DNA of 64,000 nucleotides from an uncultured Bacteroidales bacterium (GTDB taxonomy: Bacteria; Bacteroidota; Bacteroidia; Bacteroidales; Muribaculaceae), in contig CACZNH010000001.1 of the NCBI GenBank assembly GCA_902782465.1, forward strand, positions 62,001 through 126,000, read 5' to 3'. A program made the position numbers and the translations under genes. The notes under the pieces are model-generated. The model was given only the letters and a program-made list of their open reading frames with translations, was not told where the DNA came from and searched no databases. Positions 15,761 through 24,666 of this stretch are shown here, one piece after another; positions within the stretch are counted from its first letter, which is position 1, and each line of letters opens with the position of its first letter.

Positions 15761-17138
15761 ATTCACCGCCACAGGCGAGGTCAAATGCATTGACGACGAG
15801 ATACCATTTGAAGTTCCTGCTAGTTGGTCTTGGGAACGCTGGGGTAATCTTTCTCACTCAATTCAATATGGCTATAATGCTCCAGCAGAAGAAATTGGAG
15901 ATATCAGAATGGTGCGAATAAGTGATATCCAAGGTGGTGAAGTACTATGGGCAACAGTTCCTTATTGCCGCATAAATAAGGATGAAATAGACTCCTATTT
16001 GCTAAAAAAGAATGACATTCTTTTTGCTAGAACAGGTGGAACTGTTGGAAAATCATTTCTTGTGAAAGAAATACCTTATCCAACTATTTATGCTGGCTAT
16101 CTTATTCGTACACGATATAGTCAATTACTGTCTGCACAATACATGAAATACTTCATGGAAAGCCAGCTTTATTGGGAGCAGCTTAAAAATGGGACCATTG
16201 CAACAGCTCAACCAAATTGCAACGGAAAGACATTATCTAAGATGATATTGCCGATACCTCCATACAATGAGCAGGTTCGCATCACGAACAAACTAAATGA
16301 GGTTTTAGCGGTGGTTAATAAATATGGTGCTTGTCAAGACAGATTAAGCCACCTCAATTGCAAAATTAAGAACTCGCTGTTGAAGTCAATTTTGCAAGAA
16401 GCCATTCAGGGAAAACTTGTTAAACAAGACCCTAACGAAGAACCAGCCTCGGTTTTGCTTGAACGAATCAAGCAAGAAAAAGAACGCTTGATTAAAGAGA
16501 AGAGAATCAAACGTGATAAGCAAGAGTCAATCATCTATCGTGGTGACGATAACAAGTACTTCGAGAAGAAGGGCAAAGTGATTATCTGTATAGACGAAGA
16601 AATACCTTTTGAGATTCCTGATACATGGCAATGGTGTAGAGTGAAACAAATACTTGATATTGGTTCAGCCAGAAGAGTACATCAAAAAGACTGGCGAACT
16701 TCTGGCATTCCATTCTATAGAGCAAGGGAAATAGGTAAACTAGCTGAATATGATCACGTTGACAATGAACTTTTTATTGATTATGATTTATATAAGGAGT
16801 TCTCTTCCAGCGGCGTACCTAAGCCTGGCGATTTGATGATAACAGCTGTTGGCACATTGGGAAAAGTATATATCGTAAAAAATGAGGACTTGTTTTATTA
16901 TAAAGATGGTAGCGTTTTATGCCTAAACAATAGATATAAGATAAATCCATTCTACCTAAAACATGTAATAGATTCTCCTATGTTCAAAAATCAATATGTA
17001 GGTGAATCTCAGGGAACAACTGTAGCGACTCTAACAATGGTGAGATTTAATGAGTATCTTCTGCCTATTCCGCCACTGCGTGAACAAGAGAGAATCGTTA
17101 AGGCCATAGATAATTTAGCAAGTATTATGAGAATTTGA
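15747..17138 (+). CDS. hsdS: Silent hsdS cassette 1 (two target-recognition domains, no own start)
   Basis: The frame is open from 15747 with no start codon or promoter; the first ATG is at 15909, well inside the first recognition domain. It lacks the N-terminal 64 residues of the expressed HsdS. Joined at YYEK it would give a full protein of about 525 residues, equal to the expressed gene (526). It contains a recognition domain, a conserved spacer (LLKSILQEAIQGKLVKQDPN), a second recognition domain and a C-terminal spacer (IPPLREQERIVKAIDNLAS). Inversion between 15746-15760 and 19079-19093 would put it behind the expressed start. It is thus a stored allele rather than a decayed gene. Confidence 0.85.
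   Translation, partial: SYYEKFTATGEVKCIDDEIPFEVPASWSWERWGNLSHSIQYGYNAPAEEIGDIRMVRISDIQGGEVLWATVPYCRINKDEIDSYLLKKNDILFARTGGTVGKSFLVKEIPYPTIYAGYLIRTRYSQLLSAQYMKYFMESQLYWEQLKNGTIATAQPNCNGKTLSKMILPIPPYNEQVRITNKLNEVLAVVNKYGACQDRLSHLNCKIKNSLLKSILQEAIQGKLVKQDPNEEPASVLLERIKQEKERLIKEKRIKRDKQESIIYRGDDNKYFEKKGKVIICIDEEIPFEIPDTWQWCRVKQILDIGSARRVHQKDWRTSGIPFYRAREIGKLAEYDHVDNELFIDYDLYKEFSSSGVPKPGDLMITAVGTLGKVYIVKNEDLFYYKDGSVLCLNNRYKINPFYLKHVIDSPMFKNQYVGESQGTTVATLTMVRFNEYLLPIPPLREQERIVKAIDNLASIMRI
17119..17131 (+). repeat. hsdS inversion site, pair B, left copy
   Basis: CAAGTATTATGAG, exact inverted copy of 18253-18265. It forms the end of cassette 1 and the start of cassette 2, and shares TATTATGAG with pair A. 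Confidence 0.75.
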
Positions 17139-17719
17139 ACGGTGAGACCATTGACATTACTGACCAAATTCCATTTGACATCCCCACATCGTGGCAGTGG
17201 GTTCGTTTAAGGGCTTTATGCAATATCGCAACGGGAGCATCTTTCAAAAAGGAAGAAGCTTCTGTTGAGGGTGCAAATAAAGTTCGTATTCTGCGTGGTG
17301 GCAATATTCTACCATTTAGATTGCAACTTAAAGATAATGACATTTTCATTAACAGAGAGTTGGTTAACGATAATATCTTATTAAAGCAGAATGATTTAGT
17401 GACACCTGCTGTTACAAGTCTTGAAAATATCTGTAAAATGGCTCGCATTGAACAGGATTATGGGGACATGACAATGGGTGGCTTTGTATTCATTATTCGA
17501 GGTTTTTATAATAACGAGATCTTAGCCCACTATCTGCAATGCGTTTTTAGCAGTCCAACAACTATTGAGTTTGTTCGTTCAATTACTAATAAATCTGGAC
17601 AAGCGTTTTATAATATAGGAAAAGAGCGGTTATCGAATACTTTGATTCCGATACCGCCCTTTGATGAGATGGGTAGGATTACTTCAAAAATTGGCACGTT
17701 GTTTCAGTCACTCAATTGA
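17120..17719 (+). CDS. hsdS: Silent hsdS cassette 2 (second recognition domain only)
   Basis: About 199 residues open from KYYEN without a start codon; the apparent start at 17135 is a TTG within the frame. It corresponds to the C-terminal recognition domain (residues about 340-526) of the expressed HsdS and ends in IPIPPFDEMGRITSKIGTLFQSLN. Inversion between 17119-17131 and 18253-18265 would exchange the second recognition domain of the expressed gene. Its end overlaps the convergent expressed hsdS by 16 bases, and the overlap forms a palindrome TTGTTTCA / TGAAACAA. Confidence 0.8.
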   Translation, partial: KYYENLNGETIDITDQIPFDIPTSWQWVRLRALCNIATGASFKKEEASVEGANKVRILRGGNILPFRLQLKDNDIFINRELVNDNILLKQNDLVTPAVTSLENICKMARIEQDYGDMTMGGFVFIIRGFYNNEILAHYLQCVFSSPTTIEFVRSITNKSGQAFYNIGKERLSNTLIPIPPFDEMGRITSKIGTLFQSLN

Positions 17720-19284
17720 AACAATTGGTCAATTCTCTCAACAATCCTCGATTGTTCCTCGATGGGTGGTAAAGGAACTAAAGTGTTATGTAGAGCCTTA
17801 GACGAGAATCCCTGAATGCCTATTCCTTTACCGCCTATCATTCCAGTAATATTATAGTAATAAAAAATGAAGTAAAAATATTTGGTGCATTGAGGAATAT
17901 ACGCCCTTAGTTTATGAATATGGTTTTGGAGCATAATGGGATTATCAGATGTCCAAATACAAGAGCGCCCAACATCTCCCCCTTCACAAACCAATAAGTC
18001 TCCTTTGATTGCTTGGCATCGCTCAATTTCACTCGCCTCAAAAGGCATTCTTTTCAGATTATCAAGCCTAAACCCGTCCCAGTAGAGATTAGATGTTGTG
18101 ATGTACTCCATCAGAATACCATCGGAATTACCCTTATTCAGTTGTTTACCGTTATTGTGGGCGAATAAGTTACCTATTCTTGTCCACACCCAATTACTGG
18201 GTAGATCAAATGGAATATCAGCGGTTATATCTATGCAATTCTTGCCTATCTGCTCATAATACTTGTTATCATCACCTTTAAAGATAACTGCATCTTGAAG
18301 TGCTGATTTCTTTAATAGCCCTGCTTTAACCCGTTTTTCTTTCTCTGCTCTGATTTGTTCCAGTAAAACAGATGCTGGTTCGTCCGTCTCACACTGTTCA
18401 ACCAGTCGTCCTTGAATCGCCTCCTGAAGAATAGACCTTTTTAATAGCGGTTTGACATGATCGTTTAGTTCATTAATCGCATCCTGTGCTTTCTCATAAT
18501 TGAATGTCAGAGTTAACAATTGGTCTATGATCTTAACTATCTTTTTTTGTTCATTGATCGGCGGTATAGGCAATAAATAAGACCGAAGTTTTTGCAAACT
18601 TGTTCTAACCCGAGTTATACCCTGGACCTCTCCATATACCTGTTCTAGGAAAACAGGGGAGTTGATGGCGTAGTATAGATAGGTTTTCTCCAATTCAGTT
18701 GAAAAAGAGAAACGAACTGCATCAGAAGATAACACGTATTTTGATTCCAAGGTCGGACAGATAATAGCCCGACCAGCTGGCATCATCTTGGCAATTATAA
18801 TATCACCAGCGAAGGCTTCACTTCGACTTATGGTGGTTAAATGTGCAAATGTCGTATATCTGACATTTGAATCTTTCCAGCCAAATTCACCAATATTACT
18901 TAACTGAATTATTCGAACTTCTCTATTGCTAGTATAATGTTCTCGTTTAAGATTGCTGCCAAATGGGCCATCAGCAGAATCAAATGACAAAGAACCCAAT
19001 CTTCTCCACTCCCATCCCATAGGCAAGTCGAAAGGTACCTCATCGTCAATACACTTTACTTCATCTGTGGCCAAGATCTTCTCATAATAGGAATTGTCGT
19101 CGCCACGGTAAATGATTGATTCGTTCTTGTCTCGTTTGATCTTTTTCTCCTTGACGAGTCTGGCCTTTTCTTCTCGAATACGCTCAAGAAGAACAGATGC
19201 TGGTTCGTCATTAGGGTCTTGGGGCACCAATTTACCCTGAATAGCCCACTGGAGTATGCTGTTGCGAAGTTGCTTTCCGTTCAT
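17704..19284 (-). CDS. hsdS: Type I restriction-modification specificity subunit HsdS (expressed copy)
   Basis: 526 residues; sets the DNA target of the HsdM/HsdR complex. N-terminal conserved region (1-64, ILQWAIQGKLVPQDPNDEPA), recognition domain 1 (about 75-230), central spacer (IPPINEQKKIVKIIDQLLTL; then RSILQEAIQGRLVEQ), recognition domain 2 (about 350-500) and a C-terminal spacer. It follows the doc gene by 3 bases and is the last gene of the hsd operon, so it is the copy expressed. The inverted repeats at YYEK (19079-19093) and KYYE (18253-18265) sit exactly ahead of each recognition domain. Confidence 0.93.
   Translation of the reverse strand: MNGKQLRNSILQWAIQGKLVPQDPNDEPASVLLERIREEKARLVKEKKIKRDKNESIIYRGDDNSYYEKILATDEVKCIDDEVPFDLPMGWEWRRLGSLSFDSADGPFGSNLKREHYTSNREVRIIQLSNIGEFGWKDSNVRYTTFAHLTTISRSEAFAGDIIIAKMMPAGRAIICPTLESKYVLSSDAVRFSFSTELEKTYLYYAINSPVFLEQVYGEVQGITRVRTSLQKLRSYLLPIPPINEQKKIVKIIDQLLTLTFNYEKAQDAINELNDHVKPLLKRSILQEAIQGRLVEQCETDEPASVLLEQIRAEKEKRVKAGLLKKSALQDAVIFKGDDNKYYEQIGKNCIDITADIPFDLPSNWVWTRIGNLFAHNNGKQLNKGNSDGILMEYITTSNLYWDGFRLDNLKRMPFEASEIERCQAIKGDLLVCEGGDVGRSCIWTSDNPIMLQNHIHKLRAYIPQCTKYFYFIFYYYNITGMIGGKGIGIQGFSSKALHNTLVPLPPIEEQSRIVERIDQLFQLSD
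18253..18265 (-). repeat. hsdS inversion site, pair B, right copy
   Basis: Minus strand CAAGTATTATGAG, encoding KYYE just before recognition domain 2. Partner of 17119-17131; the inverted segment would be about 1.1 kb. Confidence 0.75.
19079..19093 (-). repeat. hsdS inversion site, pair A, right copy
   Basis: Minus strand TTCCTATTATGAGAA, encoding SYYEK just before recognition domain 1. Partner of 15746-15760; the inverted segment would be about 3.3 kb. Confidence 0.8.
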
Positions 19285-19287
19285 TAT

Positions 19288-19761
19288 TCATTCATCGGTT
19301 TCAGATTGTTCTAGTGAGTTGTTGCTTATCGCATTTACTATATCAATTTTTAATTCTTCGTCATAGTCTGTTCCATCCACCACACATTGCATTATTCTCT
19401 GTAAGAGTTCTTTATTAATGTTAGAGGCTGCCACATGGTAAACAATGGATTCTATTTGTGCCATAAAGGTCTTTGCTGCCCAATAATATCCATTGTGCAA
19501 GAGAAATGTGGCGCCAATTGTTAACGCAATGCGTTTGTTGCCATCCGTAAAGCAATGGCCACAACAGAAAGAGAAAACAAGATAGGTGAGTTTCTCAACA
19601 AATGTAGGGTAATATAGGTCATTTTGCACGAACTCTAATGTCGCGTGTATGTTGCCATCTTTGATGATGCCAGGTGAGCCTCCTCCGCTTTTCTTTATCA
19701 TTTTGTAATAGATAGAGAGAAGTTCGTCATAATCTATATAACTAATCGTTTCCATCTTCAT
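19288..19761 (-). CDS. Death-on-curing (Doc) family Fic-fold toxin
   Basis: 157 residues. The Doc motif HCFTDGNKRIA (H-x-F-x-D-G-N-K-R) is complete near residues 69-78. Doc enzymes phosphorylate elongation factor Tu and stop translation. The gene lies inside the hsd operon, overlapping the preceding HTH protein gene by 20 bases and 3 bases before hsdS. Phd, its usual antitoxin, is not seen; the overlapping HTH protein may take that part. Similar HTH/Doc insertions between hsdM and hsdS occur in other Bacteroidetes, as I recall. The link may guard against loss of the restriction locus or respond to its failure. Confidence 0.85.
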   Translation of the reverse strand: MKMETISYIDYDELLSIYYKMIKKSGGGSPGIIKDGNIHATLEFVQNDLYYPTFVEKLTYLVFSFCCGHCFTDGNKRIALTIGATFLLHNGYYWAAKTFMAQIESIVYHVAASNINKELLQRIMQCVVDGTDYDEELKIDIVNAISNNSLEQSETDE

Positions 19762-20764
19762 CAGCTTGTTTAAGACGTTTCAGAACTTCTGAATTCTCAT
19801 CAAGTAGTTGGTCTATATTGAGCGATCTATCACCGATAAATCTTTCATATTCTTCGGGAGATACAGCTCGTAAATACTCCTCAATATTGCCGTGATATGC
19901 GTCGCGAAAACTCAAATCTCTTGATGCCATTTTAGAACGCGCATCATCCAAATACGGCTTTTGCATAGGTTCTTCTGCAAGTTTAATAATGAGTTCTTCA
20001 ACCTCGCTTACCGACAATTTGCGTCCTAGTTCTTTTGATTTCTCTCTTATTGCTGACCCTACTCCATTTTCAAAAGAAGCAATAACCAGTAAGACTTCTG
20101 CATATAATGTATGTCTTACATTGTCTTTGCTATCAAGTCGCAGTATTTCTCTGTATTCTTTGGCATTTTCCCTAAATACAGCTTTGTAAATGGCATTCGT
20201 TACTTGCGAATACATATTTGTTTCATGGCCATTCACATGGGCACGCAGGGCCGATGTAAGTTGCTTTCGATAATTTACTTCTTTGAGTGCCATAGGTAAA
20301 TAGTTTGCATCACGGCGATTGATATATTTTGTGCCTCCACCAACTCTTTCATTCAAAGTAGCAATTACAATATCCAAAATCACACTTCGGACTTGGCGAG
20401 CTTTCTCACTTTCTGTCAGAAGCATACCGATATTAAGAAATGCACGGAAGTTGAATAAACCTAATTGGGTTGTTTTGCTCCCGACATTGATGACGGGAGC
20501 AAATTGTAACTTCAACTCTTTCAGACGTTTACCTTTGCATAAAAAATAGCCGTTTGCCAATAATTCAGTAGAATACTGTTCAACATATCTTTCAATAGTT
20601 CTCTCCTCTACCTCATAGAAATCAGCCACCATTTTTTTTGTAAAATGATATTCGCCTTCAAATTCCATACCTATAACACCAAGGTGCTCTTGAATCTTAG
20701 CAATAGCATACTTGTTATTTAGTACATTTTGGCGTTCTATATTTGATACTGTTAAGTCATTCAT
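19742..20764 (-). CDS. HTH DNA-binding protein within the hsd operon
   Basis: 340 residues. The N-terminal third contains an apparent helix-turn-helix (FTKKMVADFYEVEERTIERY, near 45-65). The rest is helical, with the stretch NRRDANYLPMALKEVNYRKQ, and unlike any enzyme I know. It overlaps both neighbours' coding sequences or adjoins them by one base, so translation is coupled with hsdM and doc. Likely roles are antitoxin or repressor for the Doc protein, or regulator of the hsd operon. I start at ATG 20764, just past the hsdM stop; an ATG at 20776 is in frame too. Confidence 0.7.
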   Translation of the reverse strand: MNDLTVSNIERQNVLNNKYAIAKIQEHLGVIGMEFEGEYHFTKKMVADFYEVEERTIERYVEQYSTELLANGYFLCKGKRLKELKLQFAPVINVGSKTTQLGLFNFRAFLNIGMLLTESEKARQVRSVILDIVIATLNERVGGGTKYINRRDANYLPMALKEVNYRKQLTSALRAHVNGHETNMYSQVTNAIYKAVFRENAKEYREILRLDSKDNVRHTLYAEVLLVIASFENGVGSAIREKSKELGRKLSVSEVEELIIKLAEEPMQKPYLDDARSKMASRDLSFRDAYHGNIEEYLRAVSPEEYERFIGDRSLNIDQLLDENSEVLKRLKQADEDGND

Positions 20765-20765
20765 A

Positions 20766-22277
20766 TTAATCTTCAAAATTAATGTTAATTCCTAATATTT
20801 TTTGAATTTCAGCCAGCGTCTTGTCTATCTCGTGGTCGAGAGCGGCACGTTTCTTGTAATAATTCTCCAGCAGTTCCTTGGGCGGCAGGATTTCTTCCTC
20901 ATCCTTAGGGAACTTGCACTGGTCAAAGTTGCAATCCAGTGCCATCAGCTGCTCTGCAGTAAAGCAACGGCTCTTTTCATCAGCTGCTTCCTCACCGACA
21001 ATCTCCTTACGGTCGTTCCACCAGTCCATGATGGGCTGCGTGTGGGCCAGCTGCATCGGTTTAGTCTTGGAGAAGTGCTTGTAGCCTTCAGGCATATCCA
21101 TACGGTAGAACCATGTCTCTTTGGTGGAGAAGCCTTCAGCAGCGCCATCAGCCTTTTCGTTATTGAAGAATAGTATGTTGGTAGCAATGCTGGTATAGGG
21201 CGCAAAAATGCTGCCCGGCAAACGGATGATGGTGTGAAGGTTGAATTCCCTCAGCAGCTTCTGCTTGATGGCTAACTTGGAATTATCGGTACCGAACAAG
21301 AATCCATCAGGAAGGATGACAGCAGCCCGTCCATGCTCCTTCAAGCGGTACATGATCAGCACCATGAACAGATCTGCGGTCTCACTGGAGCTTAGGTCAG
21401 ACGGGAAATGTTGTTTGACTTCATTCTTCTCGCTACCACCGTATGGCGGGTTCATCAGTACCACGTCAAATTTGTCATCATCGGTGTAGTTGAGGACATC
21501 ACGAGTCAAGGAATTGCCGTGCATCACCATGGGCGCATCAATGTCGTGTAAGAGCAGATTGGTAACGCATAGCATGTAGGGGAATTGCTTCTTTTCAATG
21601 CCATAAACCGACTGCGAATACGCTTTCTTGTCTTCAGCCTTGGTGACCTTTTTATCAAGCGCTTTGAGCCAACTGGTAATGAAGCCACCCGTACCGCATG
21701 CGAAGTCTGCCATTTGCTCACCCACTTTGGGGTCTATAATCTGTGCCATGAAATCTGTTAGGGCACGAGGTGTATAAAACTCACCAGCAGAACCTGCAGA
21801 TTGCATCTCCTTCAAGATGGTCTCATAAATTTCGCCAAAGGCGTGGCTCTCTTCATAGTCACCCAGGTCTAATTGGTCAATGACGTTGATGACCTGACGA
21901 AGTAGCACACCATCCTTCATGTATTGATTGGCATCCTCAAAGGTGGTACGCACGATGACACTGCGCATTGGGGTCGCGGGCGTGACCTCAAGATTCTTCA
22001 ATGTGGGGAAGAGGGTGTTGTTCACAAAGTCCAATAAGGCATCGGCCGTCAATGCGTTGCCGTCGCCATTGTCTTGAGCCCAGTTGCGCCAACGGCATTC
22101 CTCAGGGATGAACGACACATAATCGTCCTCGTTAAATTCCCAGTCATTCTCTTTCTCGTCATATACCTTTAGGAACAGCATCCATGCGATTTGTTCAATG
22201 CGTTGGGCATCACCATTGATACCTGCATCGTTTCGCATGATGTTGCGGATGCTTTTTACAAAATTATTGAGTGCCAT
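20766..22277 (-). CDS. hsdM: Type I restriction-modification methyltransferase HsdM
   Basis: 503 residues; N6-adenine methyltransferase that modifies the sites set by HsdS. N-terminal helical domain (LNNFVKSIRNIMRNDAGING onward), SAM-binding motif I FACGTGGF (near 192-199) and catalytic motif IV NPPYGG (near 274). The length is standard. It starts 10 bases after hsdR and ends inside the start of the HTH gene. Coupled with HsdS of variable specificity, it could change methylation across the genome. Confidence 0.95.
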   Translation of the reverse strand: MALNNFVKSIRNIMRNDAGINGDAQRIEQIAWMLFLKVYDEKENDWEFNEDDYVSFIPEECRWRNWAQDNGDGNALTADALLDFVNNTLFPTLKNLEVTPATPMRSVIVRTTFEDANQYMKDGVLLRQVINVIDQLDLGDYEESHAFGEIYETILKEMQSAGSAGEFYTPRALTDFMAQIIDPKVGEQMADFACGTGGFITSWLKALDKKVTKAEDKKAYSQSVYGIEKKQFPYMLCVTNLLLHDIDAPMVMHGNSLTRDVLNYTDDDKFDVVLMNPPYGGSEKNEVKQHFPSDLSSSETADLFMVLIMYRLKEHGRAAVILPDGFLFGTDNSKLAIKQKLLREFNLHTIIRLPGSIFAPYTSIATNILFFNNEKADGAAEGFSTKETWFYRMDMPEGYKHFSKTKPMQLAHTQPIMDWWNDRKEIVGEEAADEKSRCFTAEQLMALDCNFDQCKFPKDEEEILPPKELLENYYKKRAALDHEIDKTLAEIQKILGININFED

Positions 22278-22287
22278 ATTATTGTGT

Positions 22288-24633
22288 TTATGCTATGCTA
22301 TAAATCAAGTCTTCTAATTCGTTTACCGCATCAATATACTGCTGCTTGCCGCCAAAAAGTTTGGCGATTTTAGCTGGAGAGCCCATGGTGCGGAACGGGT
22401 CTAACTTCAAGATGACAGTCTTGTTCTCCAGTTGAGTGATGCCATCGATAGCGTACTTGTCCAGCAGTGCCTCTAAGACCTTGCGTGCCTCGGGTCCATA
22501 TTTGCTGAAGATGTCACGTTTCTTAACCTGGTCGGCTCGTTCCTTGCGTGTGAGTGCTTTACGACCATAAGCAATATGACAGATGAAGTCAAAGTCATCC
22601 ACATCTGCCATACCTGCATCCTCCTTCAGAGTCTGCAAGTTGATACCACTCGCCAGTAACAGGTTTGTGATTTCTTCCTTCTTCTCGGCAGCGTTCCAGT
22701 GATGGATGAAGTCGTCAAGGTTGGCGTATGTATCATTGATGTTCTTTTTCGTGTAATCGGTTATGCTCTCTGTTCGCAGCAGCTTGCCATTGGTGTCATA
22801 TACCGATACGACTTTGTTCGTGATGAAGACCTTGCAGCCATTCTGGTCAACGATGGGCTTCTCATATTTCACAGGGGGCTCATGAGGTTGCTCTGGTTCT
22901 TTAGGCTCAGGATATGGTTTTTTAGCGCCAGGCGCGTAGCTCTCGTCAACTTCAATCGGGCCGTCCCACTCGGGGTCGGCAAACAAGCGGGTGATGTTGC
23001 GGAAGTCCATGATGGTGAAATGGGTTTTGCCCTCTTTCTCCCTGATGCGGGTACCGCGTCCCACAATCTGCTTGAATTCTGTCATCGAGTTAATGCGTTG
23101 ATCAAGCACAATCAATTTCACCATCTTGCAATCAACGCCAGTTGATAGTAATTTACTGGTCGTTGCTATCACAGGCGTAGGAGAAGCTACAGATATGAAA
23201 TAATCCAACTTTGATTGGCCGTATGCATCGCTGCCAGTAATGCGGACAACGTAGTCCGGATTCTTTTTGCACATATCGGAGTTCTCATTGACCAGGGCAA
23301 TGCGCATCCTCTCAGCATGATCTTCGTCGGCACAGAACACAATCGTTTTTGCCATGCGGTCGGTGTGCTTCAGATAGCTCGTTATTTCCTGAGCCACTTC
23401 CCGGATGCGATCCTCGATAATGATATTATAATCGTAGTCCGTATTATTGTAGATGCGGTCTTCAATCTCATTACCGTGGATATCCTTCTGACCTTTGGTG
23501 GGACGCCATTCGTCACCAATGTTGGTTGTGATGTTTACCACCTTAAATGGCGCCAAGAAACCGTCCTCGATACCTTCTTTTAGGCTATAGGTGTAGATAG
23601 GCTCATTGAAATAGGAGATACTGGACTGGTATTTGGTCTCTTTAGGTGTGGCCGTCATTCCCAGTTGAACAGCATCGGTGAAATATTCCAGAATCTCTCG
23701 CCAGTTGCTGTCGTCCTTGGCGCTACCGCGGTGGCACTCATCAACAATGACCAAATCAAAGAATTCGGGCTTGAACAGTTCTTTGTAATTTTGTTTGCCA
23801 CCTTGGCCAATGAGCTGCTGATACAATGCAAAGTATACTTCATAGGCTGTAACGCCACCACCTAGGTCTTGCTGATAGTTGACTTTATGAATCGTCTTAT
23901 TCAGTGGCTTGAAATCTTGCTGGATGGACTGGTCAACAAGTACATTGCGGTCGGCGAGATAAAGCACTTTCTTGACTAAGCCAGCCTTAAGTAAACGGTA
24001 AACAATCTGAAATGCCGTGTACGTTTTGCCTGTACCTGTTGCCATGACAAGCAAAAGGCGTTTTTGGCCTTGAGCCACAGCCTGGACAGTACGGTTTACG
24101 GCATTGCGCTGGTAATAACGGGGCGGGAAGATGTCTTTGCCGGTACAATAGGGCTGATTTATGATCTGTTGCTCAACTTCATTAAGGCCTTCGCCTCCAT
24201 TGCTCTCAGTAAGAAATCGTTGATAGAGCTCTTCTTTGGTTGGGAACTCATCCATGGACAATGAACGTTCCTTGCCTGTCAAGAAATCATATTCCTGAAA
24301 CCCTAGGCCATTTGAACTGTAGGCAAAGGGGACATCCATCATGTGGGCATACTCCTTGGCTTGTTGCATACCATGAGACACTGAATGTGTCGCATCTTTA
24401 GCCTCAACAATAGCGATGGGAGTTGCGCGGTTATAATACAGAACATAATCGGCGTATTTGGGTTTCTCTCGGACAATGAAGTTTCCCCGAAGGTTGATTT
24501 TGCCATCGGTCAGTTTCACCTTTGTCTCCATGGTGATGTCCTCTACCGACCACCCCTTTGCTAGGATAGCAGGTGTGATATAGCGCAGTTTTATGTCCTC
24601 TTCAGATAGTTCTTGGATAGTCATGTTCGCCAA
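22288..24633 (-). CDS. hsdR: Type I restriction enzyme HsdR (helicase/nuclease subunit)
   Basis: 781 residues, the size of EcoAI-like R subunits. N-terminal PD-(D/E)XK nuclease (Asp in YADYVLYYN, then IAIVEAKDAT near 70-80), helicase motifs: Walker A ATGTGKTYTA (about 199), DECHRG (about 297), SAT-like GMTATP, and motif VI QIVGRGTRIRE. A C-terminal helical domain would bind HsdM/HsdS. Cuts unmodified DNA after ATP-driven translocation. It starts 33 bases after the GIY-YIG gene. Confidence 0.95.
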   Translation of the reverse strand: MANMTIQELSEEDIKLRYITPAILAKGWSVEDITMETKVKLTDGKINLRGNFIVREKPKYADYVLYYNRATPIAIVEAKDATHSVSHGMQQAKEYAHMMDVPFAYSSNGLGFQEYDFLTGKERSLSMDEFPTKEELYQRFLTESNGGEGLNEVEQQIINQPYCTGKDIFPPRYYQRNAVNRTVQAVAQGQKRLLLVMATGTGKTYTAFQIVYRLLKAGLVKKVLYLADRNVLVDQSIQQDFKPLNKTIHKVNYQQDLGGGVTAYEVYFALYQQLIGQGGKQNYKELFKPEFFDLVIVDECHRGSAKDDSNWREILEYFTDAVQLGMTATPKETKYQSSISYFNEPIYTYSLKEGIEDGFLAPFKVVNITTNIGDEWRPTKGQKDIHGNEIEDRIYNNTDYDYNIIIEDRIREVAQEITSYLKHTDRMAKTIVFCADEDHAERMRIALVNENSDMCKKNPDYVVRITGSDAYGQSKLDYFISVASPTPVIATTSKLLSTGVDCKMVKLIVLDQRINSMTEFKQIVGRGTRIREKEGKTHFTIMDFRNITRLFADPEWDGPIEVDESYAPGAKKPYPEPKEPEQPHEPPVKYEKPIVDQNGCKVFITNKVVSVYDTNGKLLRTESITDYTKKNINDTYANLDDFIHHWNAAEKKEEITNLLLASGINLQTLKEDAGMADVDDFDFICHIAYGRKALTRKERADQVKKRDIFSKYGPEARKVLEALLDKYAIDGITQLENKTVILKLDPFRTMGSPAKIAKLFGGKQQYIDAVNELEDLIYSIA

Positions 24634-24666
24634 AATCTATATTATGAGAAGTTTGTTATCAAAAAA

